64,000 nucleotides of DNA, taken from NCBI GenBank assembly GCA_963693315.1, contig OY856188.1, forward strand, positions 146,498,962 to 146,562,961, read 5' to 3'. The notes under the pieces are model-generated. The model did no database searches and had not been told where the DNA came from. It was given only the letters and a program-made list of their open reading frames with translations. Origin of the DNA: Diogma glabrata (taxonomy: Eukaryota; Arthropoda; Insecta; Diptera; Cylindrotomidae). Each line of letters opens with the position of its first letter. Within the stretch, counting starts at the first letter, position 1. A program made the position numbers and the translations under genes. This document shows, piece by piece, positions 32,501 to 44,900 of the stretch.

Positions 32501-33975
32501 ATATATGAGAAAATTTATTAAAAAACAAACTAGGTACTGAATACATGTAGAAAATATTTAACAAAACCAAAAATAAATTAACACAAATTATATAAATTAA
32601 AACGCATCAGCTTACATTAAGAGCCGATTGTATGAATGCGGATAGAAGATAAATCCTCGGATTAATCGTCGTTTGTATATATACAAACGACGATTAATCC
32701 GAGGATTTATCTTCTATCCGCATTCATACAATCGGCCCTTAGTAAATATTGAATGTTGATCAGGCTAGAAATCCATTAAGATGGTTAGCATCTTGATCTA
32801 GTTTTCTCGTTTTCTATCCTATTCAATCACATCACATGTAACAGTAGTATACATTTTTTCATTGCTTCTTCATATGTAATACCATTTTTTGCATCATCAT
32901 ACAACTTACTACATAGCAGCATACTAAATTCTATTTGATTTGTTTCTACAAATCTTGCATACGTTGATATTTTTTGTATAGAAAAAATCTCCCTATTATC
33001 TGATCAAAATAAACTAATATTCCTTCGATGAAATTAATTAAATTTTATGAACATAAATTAAGCGAACTTGTCAAAGGACAGGACGTACTATCTCTGTTGT
33101 ACAATATTTTCCGTTTAAATGATATTTATACCCAAATAAACCAGTTTCATCATCTAATTTCTCGTTATCGTTATCAATTGAAATTTGACTATTATTTGTA
33201 ATTATTTCTTCTGGTTTAACACTTTTTCCACTTCATATGACAAAACTTCATAAAACAAGTTATGGATTTTATTTTTATTTTAATAAACTTTAATTATTAG
33301 TACAAATATTAAAATTTTATTTAAACATTAAATAACTTTGATTCAAAATTTTCATAATGATAAACAATATACACGGTTTTAAAAAAATAGATTTACATAA
33401 TGACCACTTATCATTTTGATTAAAATTTACATAAAAGCATATCAAAATAATTTGATCGCTTATATACAGACAGTTTCTTTGTTTCCTGTTTTCCTCTCCA
33501 TTATCTTATATCAGACAACAATTCTACTTTTTATAAATTAAACAACTGCACATATGAACAAAATTACCATAATTTATGTAAAACATGAATTATTAATTGA
33601 CATTGAGTGACTTAACTATACCATAAAAAAAAGGTTTAATTGCACAGTAGTACAAAAAAATGTCCCTACGCTAATTACAATTAAAGAGAACTAAATTAAT
33701 AAATTATCAGCGAATTTCTTTAAATATGAAAACTATTATTTTAGAGTAAAAATTGAAAATATCCGTTGTTACAGAACATACACCTGGATGACGTTTAAAA
33801 GCCGATTCAAGCCTATATCTGGGACCCAGTATTATATCCTAGTGTGATATCCGTCACACGGATAAATGTCAGAAACCTTTATTTCTGTAAGTAAAAGAAT
33901 GTGCGGTTTGTCATGCTCGAGATGATGTTGCACGGCGTCACGGTTGGCATTCAATCCACAAATATTTTGGATGTG
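29541..33975 (-). pseudogene. LINE family A, copy 1 (degraded, interrupted)
   Basis: Minus-strand non-LTR element. The 3' end is at 29541 with an A tail (plus T run), a 3' UTR with GTTGTGGGACC, then MEYCCQVWG (30026), GVPQGS-region sequences, RT fingers (CDISNYRPIALLPVLSKI, 30960-30850), FRNKRST, KLLWGLNNNKAGLDNIPSV (31300), and endonuclease SDHYLI-type and TPRNGGD segments (32080). The N-terminal endonuclease motif NICGLNANRDAVQHHLEHD/LLLTE lies at 33960-33860, separated from the rest by an insertion of about 1.3 kb (32450-33750). Contains a tandem duplication of about 180 bp (30980-31158 and 31159-31335). Many stops and frameshifts. Confidence 0.75.
32618..32741. repeat. Palindrome, 62-bp arms, one mismatch
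   Basis: Centred between 32679 and 32680 (GTTTGTATA/TATACAAAC). Arms include GCCGATTGTATGAATGCGG and differ only at 32622/32737. It lies in the DNA inserted into LINE A copy 1 and is probably a foldback MITE. Confidence 0.85.
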
Positions 33976-34035
33976 TTTTTTTTAATTTTTATTAGATGTA
34001 ATTGTCATTTGATCAAAATATAATTTGTTTTGAAA

Positions 34036-34996
34036 TGGGTAACTAAACAATAAATCCTATCATATAATAAAATATGACATAGGCCAATATTTCATGATAG
34101 GATGTAAGAAATAATACAGGTGATGTAAGAATTTTAATAAACAAGAAATAATAAACAAACAAAAATTTTGGAAAATTTTAAAGGTTACTAAAATATTTAT
34201 CCATATTGTTTCCACGAGTTAAGGTGCAATAAAGGTCACCAACAGGCCTTCATCTATACCTGTTAGAAGTAAATATACAACCGGGGGCGACAGGTGCCCA
34301 GAGGATTGGTACTTTTCCTGGTTTGACCCTACCTGAGTCCTCTCTAGCGTGTACCCCCCAAGGGGTTCTAATAAGGGAGTACTTTCCTGCGACCTTCCTG
34401 GTGACTAAGCCAAGGTCCCTGTTCCCGCTAGACATGACAACAGGTTTACTATCAAAAGTCAAAGCACATGTCACAAATGTCATTTTTTGACCCATACAAA
34501 CAAAATATTAAAATATGATTGAATAAAAATCCGACTCGGAAATATTATAACAGCGGTGTGACAACCCGCGTACTCCAGTCTCTGCTATTGACATACGAGT
34601 TAACGTGAGATATCACATACCACTGGCAATAGCAGTGAGATATCACTAGCCAAGGTGACACCTTAGGGGTGGTGGCGGATGAACTGTATTCAGTCAACGG
34701 TAGCTTAGCTGTGAAATAATCCCTGATGATGAGACGCTATTGCTTCCTTGAGGAAACGAGCCTTCATATAACTATGTGTGGGCTTTAATCTTCAAGAAAA
34801 ACAGTGCGTCACAGGATCAAGGAATATGCAACCGGCTGGATTATTGGCAACTATGTTTTTGTTTTGTTTCAGCAAATTTTTGTAAAAATTTGCTATTTAC
34901 TTTTTAATTTACTTTTATTTTCTCTATTCTGTCATAAAGTATTGGCCTATGTCATATTTTGTCAGTGATGGAATTTTTTGTTTAGTTATCCATTCT
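34036..34996. mobile_element. TIR element with GC-richer core
   Basis: About 70-bp imperfect inverted arms (34036-34108 and 34925-34996) share AACTAAACAA, AAAATATGACATAGGCC and CAATA. The interior is less AT-rich than its surroundings and includes an 81-codon minus ORF (34250-34495) that I do not recognise. A segment at 34590-34700 (CACTGGCAATAGC...GAACTGTATTCAGTCAACG) recurs, diverged, at 41335-41425. Class not determined. Confidence 0.5.
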
Positions 34997-35035
34997 TTAA
35001 CAAAAAATTTAAAAAACAAAAAAAGAAAGATTTAC

Positions 35036-35156
35036 GTCCATCAACACCTCTGAACGTATGTTGTTGTGGGACCTTGGTCTTAAAAGGTTTTTATGTGTTA
35101 TTGTGACACATATTGTAATTCCTACTACACAACACATTTTATTAAAAAAAAAAAAA
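35036..35156 (+). pseudogene. LINE family A 3' end only
   Basis: Plus-strand copy of the last about 120 bp of family A (GTTGTTGTGGGACCTTGG ... CTACTACACAACAC) with poly-A at 35144-35156. A severe 5' truncation, as is common for LINEs. Confidence 0.75.
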
Positions 35157-35499
35157 TACCATACCTGTAGCTAGATTCTGGTTGCATGGACTTATTTCGT
35201 GGAATGAGATTTTGTACTAAATGAGATTTTTGCATTCCGGTGCAGTCGAATGAGAAAATAAATTCCGCATTTGTGGGATGAACTGTCAAATTATCTCGTC
35301 AACAAATTTGTATATGAAATGAGATTATTTGCTCTGAAATTTTGTATAGAAGCACAAAAATAGAGAAAAAAATGTCGAAAAAAGATTACGATAAATCAAA
35401 AAGAAATTTTAGTTGATTTGTGGCGATTTTTGCTCATGTTTCCCGAAACACACTTTTGCTTTTAAGTTTATAGAAATTAGTCATTTACTTATATTATGT

Positions 35500-36131
35500 C
35501 AGTCGAAGTTATATTATTATATTATGTCGAGCAGCTTCCTTTAATATATAAATCATTTATTCGTCCCTGCATGGAGTATTCAGGAGGACTCCCATATGGA
35601 GTCACATATGGGGAGGAGCCTACATAAGTAGTTTGAAATGTCTTGATTCTGTGCAGTGGAAAGCTGTTAAATTGATCGGCAACTTGACTCTTACTAACGA
35701 GCTTGATTCCTTACAACATAGAAGAGACGTCACTGATTTGACGGTATTTTACAAGTATATTATGGACGAACGGACGTCTGCGGAGATCAAATCGATTTTG
35801 CCTGAACCAGCAAACTTCACGCGTTTCACTAGAGCATCAATATCAGCCCATCCTTTTACGGTTCGAGTGACTAGGTGTAGAACTGTCGCTTTTCAACGCG
35901 ATTTTTTTAACAGAGTTTCTCATCTCTGGAATGCCTTACCGGCGTGGGTCTTTCCTGATAATTTTAATCCTCAAAACTTTAAGATCAACATTAAAAAATT
36001 CCTCAGAGAAAATTGAATAATACTTTCAAGCCCTAGTTCCTTAGTTAGCATGGTATCTTCGGATATTCAGAGACGTTGATCTATATTGGTTAACACTAAA
36101 CATGCCTAACATAGAATTAAAAAAAAAAAGT
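35500..36131 (+). pseudogene. LINE family B, copy 2 (3' fragment)
   Basis: 127 codons from 35633: KCLDSVQWKAVKLIGN, LDSLQHRRDVTDLTVFYKY, RCRTVAFQRDFFNRVSHLWN. Same family as 14697-15524, with shared 3' UTR ATGGTATCTTCGGATATTC and an A tail at 36119-36129. A small insertion or rearrangement breaks FIRPCMEY from the rest near 35580. Confidence 0.75.
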
Positions 36132-38827
36132 AGCAGGATAATTAATTTAAATTAAAATTATAGTTATCTTTTAAATGCATAATTAAATAATTAAAGTAAA
36201 TGTATTTATCAATAAATGTTGTCTACTATCAATTAAATAGCCTGTCAAGTTCAAGAAGTACAATATTCTGTAAAAGTTCGTTTATGGTTTTGGAAGGTTT
36301 GTCATTAAAAATTAAAATGGTTGAATGTTCCATCAACGTTCCATGTTCCATAGACATCAAAAATCTAAATAATATCTATATATACTCTATTGTTCTAATC
36401 GTTATAAGGATTTCTTCAACAACAGTACAATACATGAAACACACTAAAGTACTTTCACGATGTGTGTTTTTTTAACATTAATTCTCAACACCTCATGAAA
36501 TACTACCATATTATCAAGTATTTTCAAAAAGTAGGTGCATTCAGTTTAAATTAGTTGGGCAATATATTCAAGAGAGGAAAATACATAATCTGCAACATTT
36601 ATATAGCTCATCGCTAGGGCAACTCATCTAAGTACAAATCTAAACAGCTACTAAAGATTATTTAGAGGAGAATGTGGATTTGGCGCGTGGAAGTTAACGA
36701 TATTTTATTAATTTTATTATTTATCAATAACTATTTTAGAAAAATTAAATTATTTATTTAATTTTGTTTTGTATGCTCTTCGCAGATTTGATAAGGCAGA
36801 TGGAAATAAGGAAATGTAACGAGGTGGCAAAATACACGATTTATTCAAATAGACTATTTATTTAATTTTAAAGAATAATTTTACAGTTAAACTAGCTAAC
36901 GAGAGAAACACAAATAAAAAAAGTAAATAAACTGACAGCTTAATTTCATTTTCAAAAATTTGTGCTAGTTTAGAACTTGTACTAAAAACGTTATCTCGAT
37001 AAGAGAACGAGAATACCAATTAGTGGAATGGCAATATTTTGTGAGAAATCAAAATTCGAGATAAATAATAATTCCATTCCACTCCACTTCATTTTTTCTC
37101 ACAGAACCAGAATCGAGGTACTGTTTCATGTTCGTTTGGTCACCGAAATCTAGATCTTTTTCGATCGAATCTGACTTACCAATCGAAAACCACATAAAGT
37201 TGAGATTGCGATCAGAGATAATCGCAATCATCTTTATGTTTGTCAATATGGTAAAAGATTCGAAGTTTTCAGTTCGAATGCGGTTCGTTTCTTCCGATTA
37301 CTTTAAATTTCTAGAAGGAAGCGCCGTGCGGTGGAGACCAGCTTCAAAACTTAAGGTAGGGAGTAAATCTAGAAACATTTATAATTGAGTTGTAACTGCC
37401 TATAGGTCATTAAATTGTTTACTACCCATTCAAAATTGGATTAACATTAATATAGACACTTTTAATATAGACATTAGTTTGATTTTCAAGATTTGTTTGA
37501 ATATTTTAAAATTGTTCAATCTGTTTTCATTTAAACAATATAAAAAATCAGTTAATACAACAAATATATCAACAAAATATGCAAAAATCCAAACGTTCAG
37601 TAAGTTTTCACACATTGCCACAATAACCAAATTCATTCCTATTACAATTGTGTATGAATATTAAGTTGTGTGCTCTAATAAAATATAAATAAAATACATA
37701 ATTTAAATTAAATTGGTTTGAAGTACGTTTTAAAAGTGTTTATTTCAAACTACAACAAAAAATGACAATTTTAAAGTGATAGCTAAAATATTTACATATT
37801 AAAATGGTAGAAACTTATTATTGAGCTTACATTAATGCAATTATTTTTTTGCAAAAGAAGACATTTGCACACAATAATTCTTTTTATCCATGATAACTAT
37901 AGTTACATGTGTAAAATGTAAAACAATGATTTATTTGTATCATCTGTAATACCTAACCTCAACCCAAAATAACAAGACTGTGGAGAAAAGTAAAGAGAAA
38001 ACATGATGGCGGTACTTTTAGAAAAATATAACTAATAATTGTAACATTTAATACAATCTTTAAAAATTGTATTGAATGAATAATTTGAGTGGACGTCTGT
38101 CTATATGATTTACATCAACTTGGTAGCGGTGTGATTAGTTATTATTTCAAATACCGAATATCTTTTATAAGTTTCCTTAAAGTATGAAACATATCCTTTC
38201 TTTTCGGGAAGTTGACTAATACTCCTCCAAGAAGTTGTGTATTACTACGTTTAGAATTGATCATTGTAGCTTGTAAAACAACAAGGAAAACTATTCAGCC
38301 TAGAGTTCCAATGTCCACTTGAAAATAAAAAATTCCAAACAAACACTATTTTGGACCAAAAGTTTGCAAAATTATTTTTTAAGTTATATAAAATAAATTT
38401 CTTTAAGGAACTATGATTTACAATACAACACTTATAAGTTTGTTTTGAAAATTTGAAGAATTTACGATTACTTCGACAGCGATTATCGATTTTCTTGTAG
38501 GAATAATTTTGAAGGGCCTTCATCATGAACCTCAAAGGTTAATATATTTTTTTGTATTTTCAGTTTATGTGATGAAATGTTTAAACAAAAATGAATCGTT
38601 ATTTTATTAAACGAATTTATCTAAAAAATTTTGTATTGGAATGTTACTTAAAAGATCTATTACTCAGACCCCGTGGTTGAAATAGGTAGCGTTTGCATTT
38701 TATTGGCTTCAATGATCAATTATTTTATAGCTAAAAAATATCTTGATCTCAGGGCTTAAGGCATATTACTATTTTTCCGAAAAATAAAATTTTATATAAA
38801 ATATTTCTCTGTATTTTGTGAATATAG
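36132..38827. other. Non-coding stretch upstream of the first visible sno exon
   Basis: AT-rich, no exon confidently seen. Overlapping ORFs on both strands near 37049-37388 look by-chance. It may be an upstream intron of the host gene. Confidence 0.4.
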
Positions 38828-38930
38828 TCATCAAAAAAAGGAAATTATGGCGATGACGATGATGATGTTGAGGAGTCATCGGGATCAGATTTTGGTGATG
38901 ATGAAGATCCAGATACTATTGAAGTGCCAG
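38828..38930 (+). CDS. sno: sno exon a (acidic)
   Basis: Reads [19 protein letters not shown] and on to DPDTIEVPG. Donor CCAG/GTAAAT. Acceptor ATATAG at 38827 follows a pyrimidine-rich stretch; an alternative AAAG acceptor at 38840 would shorten it by 13 nt and change the entry phase. The frame is fixed by the next exon. Confidence 0.65.
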
Positions 38931-41900
38931 GTAAATACTGTAAAAATCTATTTTCTATTTTATAAAAGAGAGGTTTGTTTAAGATTTCTTGGGCAAGAGT
39001 TGTGTTTTTCACGAACTGAAAATAATCTTCCTTGCTAGATAGAAACTTTCTTTTATCTTATAAAGTTTTTTTAATAGTTAACAAAAAATGTTGATCGCAA
39101 GTATTACATACATATTTATATGTTATTGCAATATATAAGTAAAAAAAATATTCTTATATATGCGCATGAGTTTACACTATTTTTAATTAAAAAAACCGGT
39201 AGGTGAAAGAAATGGCGGATCTAAGATAGTTGTCTAACTTAAAATACATTTTCAATCAGTCTAGAGCAAATAAAATATTTTGTTATACTTGTGATAAACT
39301 TTATTTATTTTGTTTATTTAATACCATATTATGTACTACACAGGGGGTGGAAAAAATTTAGCGACTGTAATGGGGTTTGGAAAAAATCCAACAATCAATG
39401 TCGAAGGATCTTCGTCATCTGTTCCAAATAATACAAGAATATCACCTGCTACTAATAAGCCAACAAAATCTATTGCCAAACTACCAAGTGGCTTAATAAC
39501 TAAACCAAACACAGGCTATGATGTAATTAAGCCAAATTTTGGACAAGGTATGTTTGCTTTAACTATATGTGTTTTGTAATGTAACTATATATGTTTATGG
39601 ATTACGAGTACACCCTTAGACCAAATACAAAAAATTACAAATCAACAAAAACTGATTCCCTACTCGTAGATGCATAAATTAGCTAATGGTCGCACTTCCA
39701 ATCTACTAAAAGAATTCTTTAATGATTTAACTTATATGCCTGTTCATAGAAATTCATCTTCGTGTAACTTTATGTGGCCTTCAATTTTGTGATTGAAGAA
39801 AATTTTTCAAAATTTTCAGATAACCTGTTATTTTGTTTTATTTCTGACTCACCTTTACTCATCTTATCACGAATCTCATCTCTAATCGCTTTCTACCATC
39901 CTCAAATTGGCCTAACTCTAAATTCGATAATCGTTATCCCTAAACTTTCTTCTGGATTCGATCACTGATTAGTAAGTAAAAACACATGGTTATATTTCAC
40001 ACCTTTATTGTTTTACAACACAGGCAAACAACACTATCTATTCTTCCAATAGCTTCGGAAACTCCAACGGTTTGTTGAAGAAATTTCCAGTATAACACAG
40101 CGTTCAAAATAATACACAATATTTTTATTAAATAACACTTAAACCTTTATTTAAAATTATATTTCACTTTACACAATTTCAATTTGAACTGTTTACACTT
40201 TCGCAGTCTAATTTGAACTATACACATTTCTAGTATAAATTGAACTACTTACACTATCGCAGTCTAATATGAAAATGAACTATATCTCGTTTTCAAAAGG
40301 AATTCGTTAAATATTCTGCTTAATTTCTCGATTATTCGTCATTATTTTGTATTTACGTATTTTATTTAATGTTTTTACTTTCTTCGATCCTCTTTTGAAT
40401 TTATAACAGGTTGTATCAATATTGTACAGGTTTAATTGAGGTCGGATTCAATTTTGTTTTGTATTTCGTTGCAGTTATATAGAATAGTAACAATATGACA
40501 AGATTTATTGCTTTCATATTTTTATAGTTAACATATTTTTGAATCAGCAGATAAAGCTGCTTGTTGTTGTGGGGTTTGAGTATTAAAATATGTCTATTGT
40601 TCGTTGTGACACATATTGTAATCTCTTCCACTAGGGTTGCCACGCATCCACCTTACGGGTAATAATTATTAAATATTACTGTTTGGTATTAGGAGTAGAA
40701 ATTTGAACCTATGCATTCAACAACTCCAAATGAAATACTTTTGCTTCTTGCATTTTTAAATTCTATATTTTCTGACAGTAGTAGTAACTTTGCCAATGAG
40801 ACAAGATCATAAAATTTGCACTGTATTGGTAGTGATTGTATTAGTGCTCAAAAAGTAATCTTGTTTCAGGATATTTTAAAAAACCTTGGAAATTGAATGG
40901 AGTTATGTGGATGAGAACTTGTGGCCGTTTCTTCCGATTTTTTTTCGTACGGTGTTAATATTTTGCTAATAAGTTTTACACATTTTATTGAATTGACATA
41001 TATATTTGCAAGTGAGTGTAAAAATAGTTTGTTTTACCGAAATATGTTAGTTGTAAAATTTATATAATTTATTCACTAAGTGGTGCGTTGACACTTTTGT
41101 TATTATAAAGCAAAAACCGTCTTTCTTTACAATCCTGATTGTCTTTTCGTACAAAGAAATCATGAACTAGGGATTGCCCGACCCATTTTGATGATCCCGC
41201 AAACCCGGGATTAATGAAAGAAAATCCCGGGATTACGGGATTGTCGCATATTTGCCGGGATTAATAAATGAAAACATGGAATCCTGTTTTGTTGATTTCT
41301 ATTTTTTTATTTTTGGTCATATGCAATGAGATCATATACCACTGGTAATAGCAATAAGAAAATACTTGTTAAGGTTTATATCTTTAGGGTGATAGCGGAT
41401 AAACTCTATTCAGTCAACGCTAGCATCTTCAAACTTGTTCCACTCTATCATGAAATATTGGCTAATGCACTTGTAGCTCTATAGGTTGTACTGAGCTAGA
41501 AAAACAAAGCAACCCATTAGTTCGGGAGTTGACGAATGTCTCAATAACTAGCATAAATGTAAAGAAAACCGAATCATTTTAAGTATTTAAGTAGTTGCAG
41601 AATAGAAACTCTGCTTTTGTTGATGATCGAACATATTTACTGTTCCAAGTCGAAGCTCCATAAAAGTTTTTATTGAAGATTATTAAACGTTACATTAGCA
41701 GCAGACGTGGGATGTGAAACAGGTTATCCAACTACTCACACTGCAACATCATTGAACACAGATTGCAACGAAAATGTAGCTAAGGATAAGGTGTTGATTT
41801 AGTAGAAGTAAAAGCAATTTAGAAGATGAACGCAGTTTAATTCACGCTTAATACCTATAAAAAACTTTTTTGGTCAGAATGCAACAACATAAAATATTAA

Positions 41901-44900
41901 ACTGGTCACCGCAATTGGTAGAGAAAAGAAAATAAGTAGACAAAGCCGTCATAGAGGACCGCATTTGCAGTTAATGTATAATAATTTATTGACCATTCCA
42001 CCAAGAAGTGTGGATTCGGAACGGGCTTCTTTAACCTTCGGAAATATTATTTCCAAATTAACAAAAAATAGAACCGACTTCAGAAAAATCAAAAGAGGCA
42101 CAAAAGAGTGAAAAATAACTCAATTGTTGCTTTTAGAGACAAAAATACGTTACATTTTGATTAATTTAATTTAATTATACCTTTTTTTTCACCACGGTCA
42201 TTCGCAACAGCGACATAATTTCCATGGCAGCCGATTTTTTTAAGGTCGTTTATTACGTCAGTATCCCATTGTAGTCGTGCTCTACCTCGCGGTCGCCCAT
42301 TCCCTGGGGTACTAACGTACATTTTTCTAATCATTCCAGACTGAATCGGCTCGTAGAACATGCCCAAACCAAGCAATCCTATTAGAACGGATACAACCTA
42401 TTATATCAGGACCCTCAAGAAGGTCTCTGATCTCAAAGTTATACCGGGTTCTATACTATCCATCGTCTGTCTTAAGTGGACCAAAAATGTAGCGTAGGAT
42501 CTTACGCTCAAATACAGATAAATGCGATTCGTCATTTTGTGTAAGAGTCCACGTTTGTGACCCATACATCACAACCGCTCTAATCAATGTCTTGTATAAC
42601 TTGAGCTTGGTGTTAGTTGATACATACGGTGATCCAAGGGGAGGTTTAACTGAGTAGGAAGTTCGATTACCTGCAGCGATTCGAGTTTTTATATCTGTAA
42701 GTATGCTGTTGTTTGAGTCAAGCATTGATCCCAAGTATTTAAAAGATTCAACTCCCTCAATTCGTTCATCGCCGTACATCAAATCTTTCTTCTCAGCCTC
42801 TCTTGAAACATTCATATGTTTGGTTTTATTGTAGTTAATATGCAGACCAATTTTCCTAGCACCACTCTCAAGCGACTTGAAAGTCTCACTCATAACAGCT
42901 TCACTTCGGCCGAGGATAACAACATCATCAGCGTAAGCAATCATCTGTACTGAGTTTATTGACAAGATATTGTTATTAGTCGGTAGTTTCTTTTGACGGT
43001 ACACATATTCCAAGGCTAAATTAAAGAGTATAGGAGAGATAGCATCACCTTGTCTTAACCCGAAGTCGACTTTAAAAAACTTTGATATTTCGTTCTCTAC
43101 TCGTACACAGCATTGAGAGTTCTGTACTGTCATTTTGCATAGTGATGCCAGTTAACCAGGAATTCACATTGAAACCAGAGCAGACCATAGAGTCTCTCGT
43201 TCGAGAGAGTCGTAGGCCTGCCTGAAATCAATGAAAAGATGGTGCACAGGTATGTTGAACTCTCGACACTTTTCCAAAATAATCCTTATTGAGAAAAGTG
43301 CATCGGTAGTACCTCGGCCCCGCCGGAAGCCACCCTGATATTCTCCAAACAGTTGTTCAGCAAAAGGATTGATTTTGGATAGCAAAATGTAGGAAAAGGT
43401 CTTATATGCTGTGCAAAGGAGAGCGATTCCACTGTAATTTGCACATTGTAGGCGATTAACTTTTTTATGAATTGGTATCAGCATAGCTGTGTTCCAGTCC
43501 TGTGGCATGGTTTCAGTCCTCCAGATCATTTGAAGAATTTCAAACAATCTTAAGAATAGAGTTTCGCCACCATGTACAATCATTTCGGATGTTATATCGT
43601 CGATACCAGGTGCTTTATTGCGTTTTAATTTTGCCAGTGCCGCTTCGAATTCCTCTTTGGTTGGTTCGTCTGCATGTACCTTTGACGCACGAATAAGCTT
43701 TGCTCGTCGCCCGACTTGTTGCTGGTCACTTAAGTTGAGAAGATTCTCAAAATAAGCGGCCCAAGTATCTAAAATATTTTTAAGGTCTACTTGTAGCTCC
43801 CCATCTTCGTTTTGAATAGCAGTCGATCTAGTTTGAGGGCCCTTCTTTAAGGTTTTAAACTGTTGAAAGAAGTTACGCGATTGATGTTCCTTATTGAAGC
43901 TTTCAATCTCCTCACACTGTCTCTTCCACCATTCTCTCTTCGTTCGTCTACATAGCTTTGTAACGGCTTGTCTTGCCAGTTTATAGTTCTCCTTCGTGGA
44001 CCTGGTGTTGAGTCCTTTTAGACACTTCAGATAGCAATCTCTTTTGTATTGAATAGCGTCAAGGCATGCTTGATCTATCCATGGCTTCTGGGAGTGGTTC
44101 TGTGGTCGTCCAAGTATTCCCTCAGCTGCGCTTAAAACAGCATCTTTGAGCAAATACCATGACTTATCGACGTCTCCATTAATGGCTTCTGATTTATCCA
44201 ATGTTTCGGCAATATGGATTTGATATCTCTCTTCTGTTTCAGCATTCTTTAATGATGAGATGTTAAAACGTTTCTGTTGATTGAATTTTGGTATGCCTGG
44301 ATTTGGGAAGCGGAACCTTATCGTTGCACATACAAGGAAGCGGTCACTTAAAATGTATGCACCTCTAAAGGATCGCACATCCAGAACGCTCGAAAAGAAA
44401 TGTGCTGTTACTAGAACGTGATCAATTTGATTTCGAGTGTTTCTATTCGGTGAGACCCAAGTCTGCTTATGAATCGATCGATGCGGAAAGATCGTACTGG
44501 CAATTCTCCAATTATTTGATAATGCAAACTCAGTCATTCTCTCACCATTATCATTCGAATTCAAATGCAAGGTGTTGGGACCCACCACATTTCCATAAGA
44601 GATATCTCTTCCAACCTGTTCATTAAAGTTACCAAGAACCACAATGAAGTCGCGTGTTGGTGTTTGTAACCTCTTTCAGTGCTATTTAGAAATTCACGGC
44701 TTCTTGTATGCGTGCACCAACAAGAAAGCCAGTTCCAAATTCTCTTCGAGAACGATGACCACTACAGTATAGAGAGTGACTATCCAAATCTTGTTTTCCG
44801 ATTATCGGCTGTCCAATTTCTTGTAGAGCAATAATATCCATCCTATACCTCTCAGCCTCTGTTTCTAGACTTATAAGAGCATCAGGAGCGCTCAAGCTGC

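Noticed and set aside
34250..34495. 81-codon minus ORF as a gene
   Set aside because: No recognisable domain, and it lies in a repeat element; kept only as part of that element.
37049..37388. Overlapping ORFs on both strands, possible upstream exon
   Set aside because: No splice phase linking to the sno exons and no known motif.
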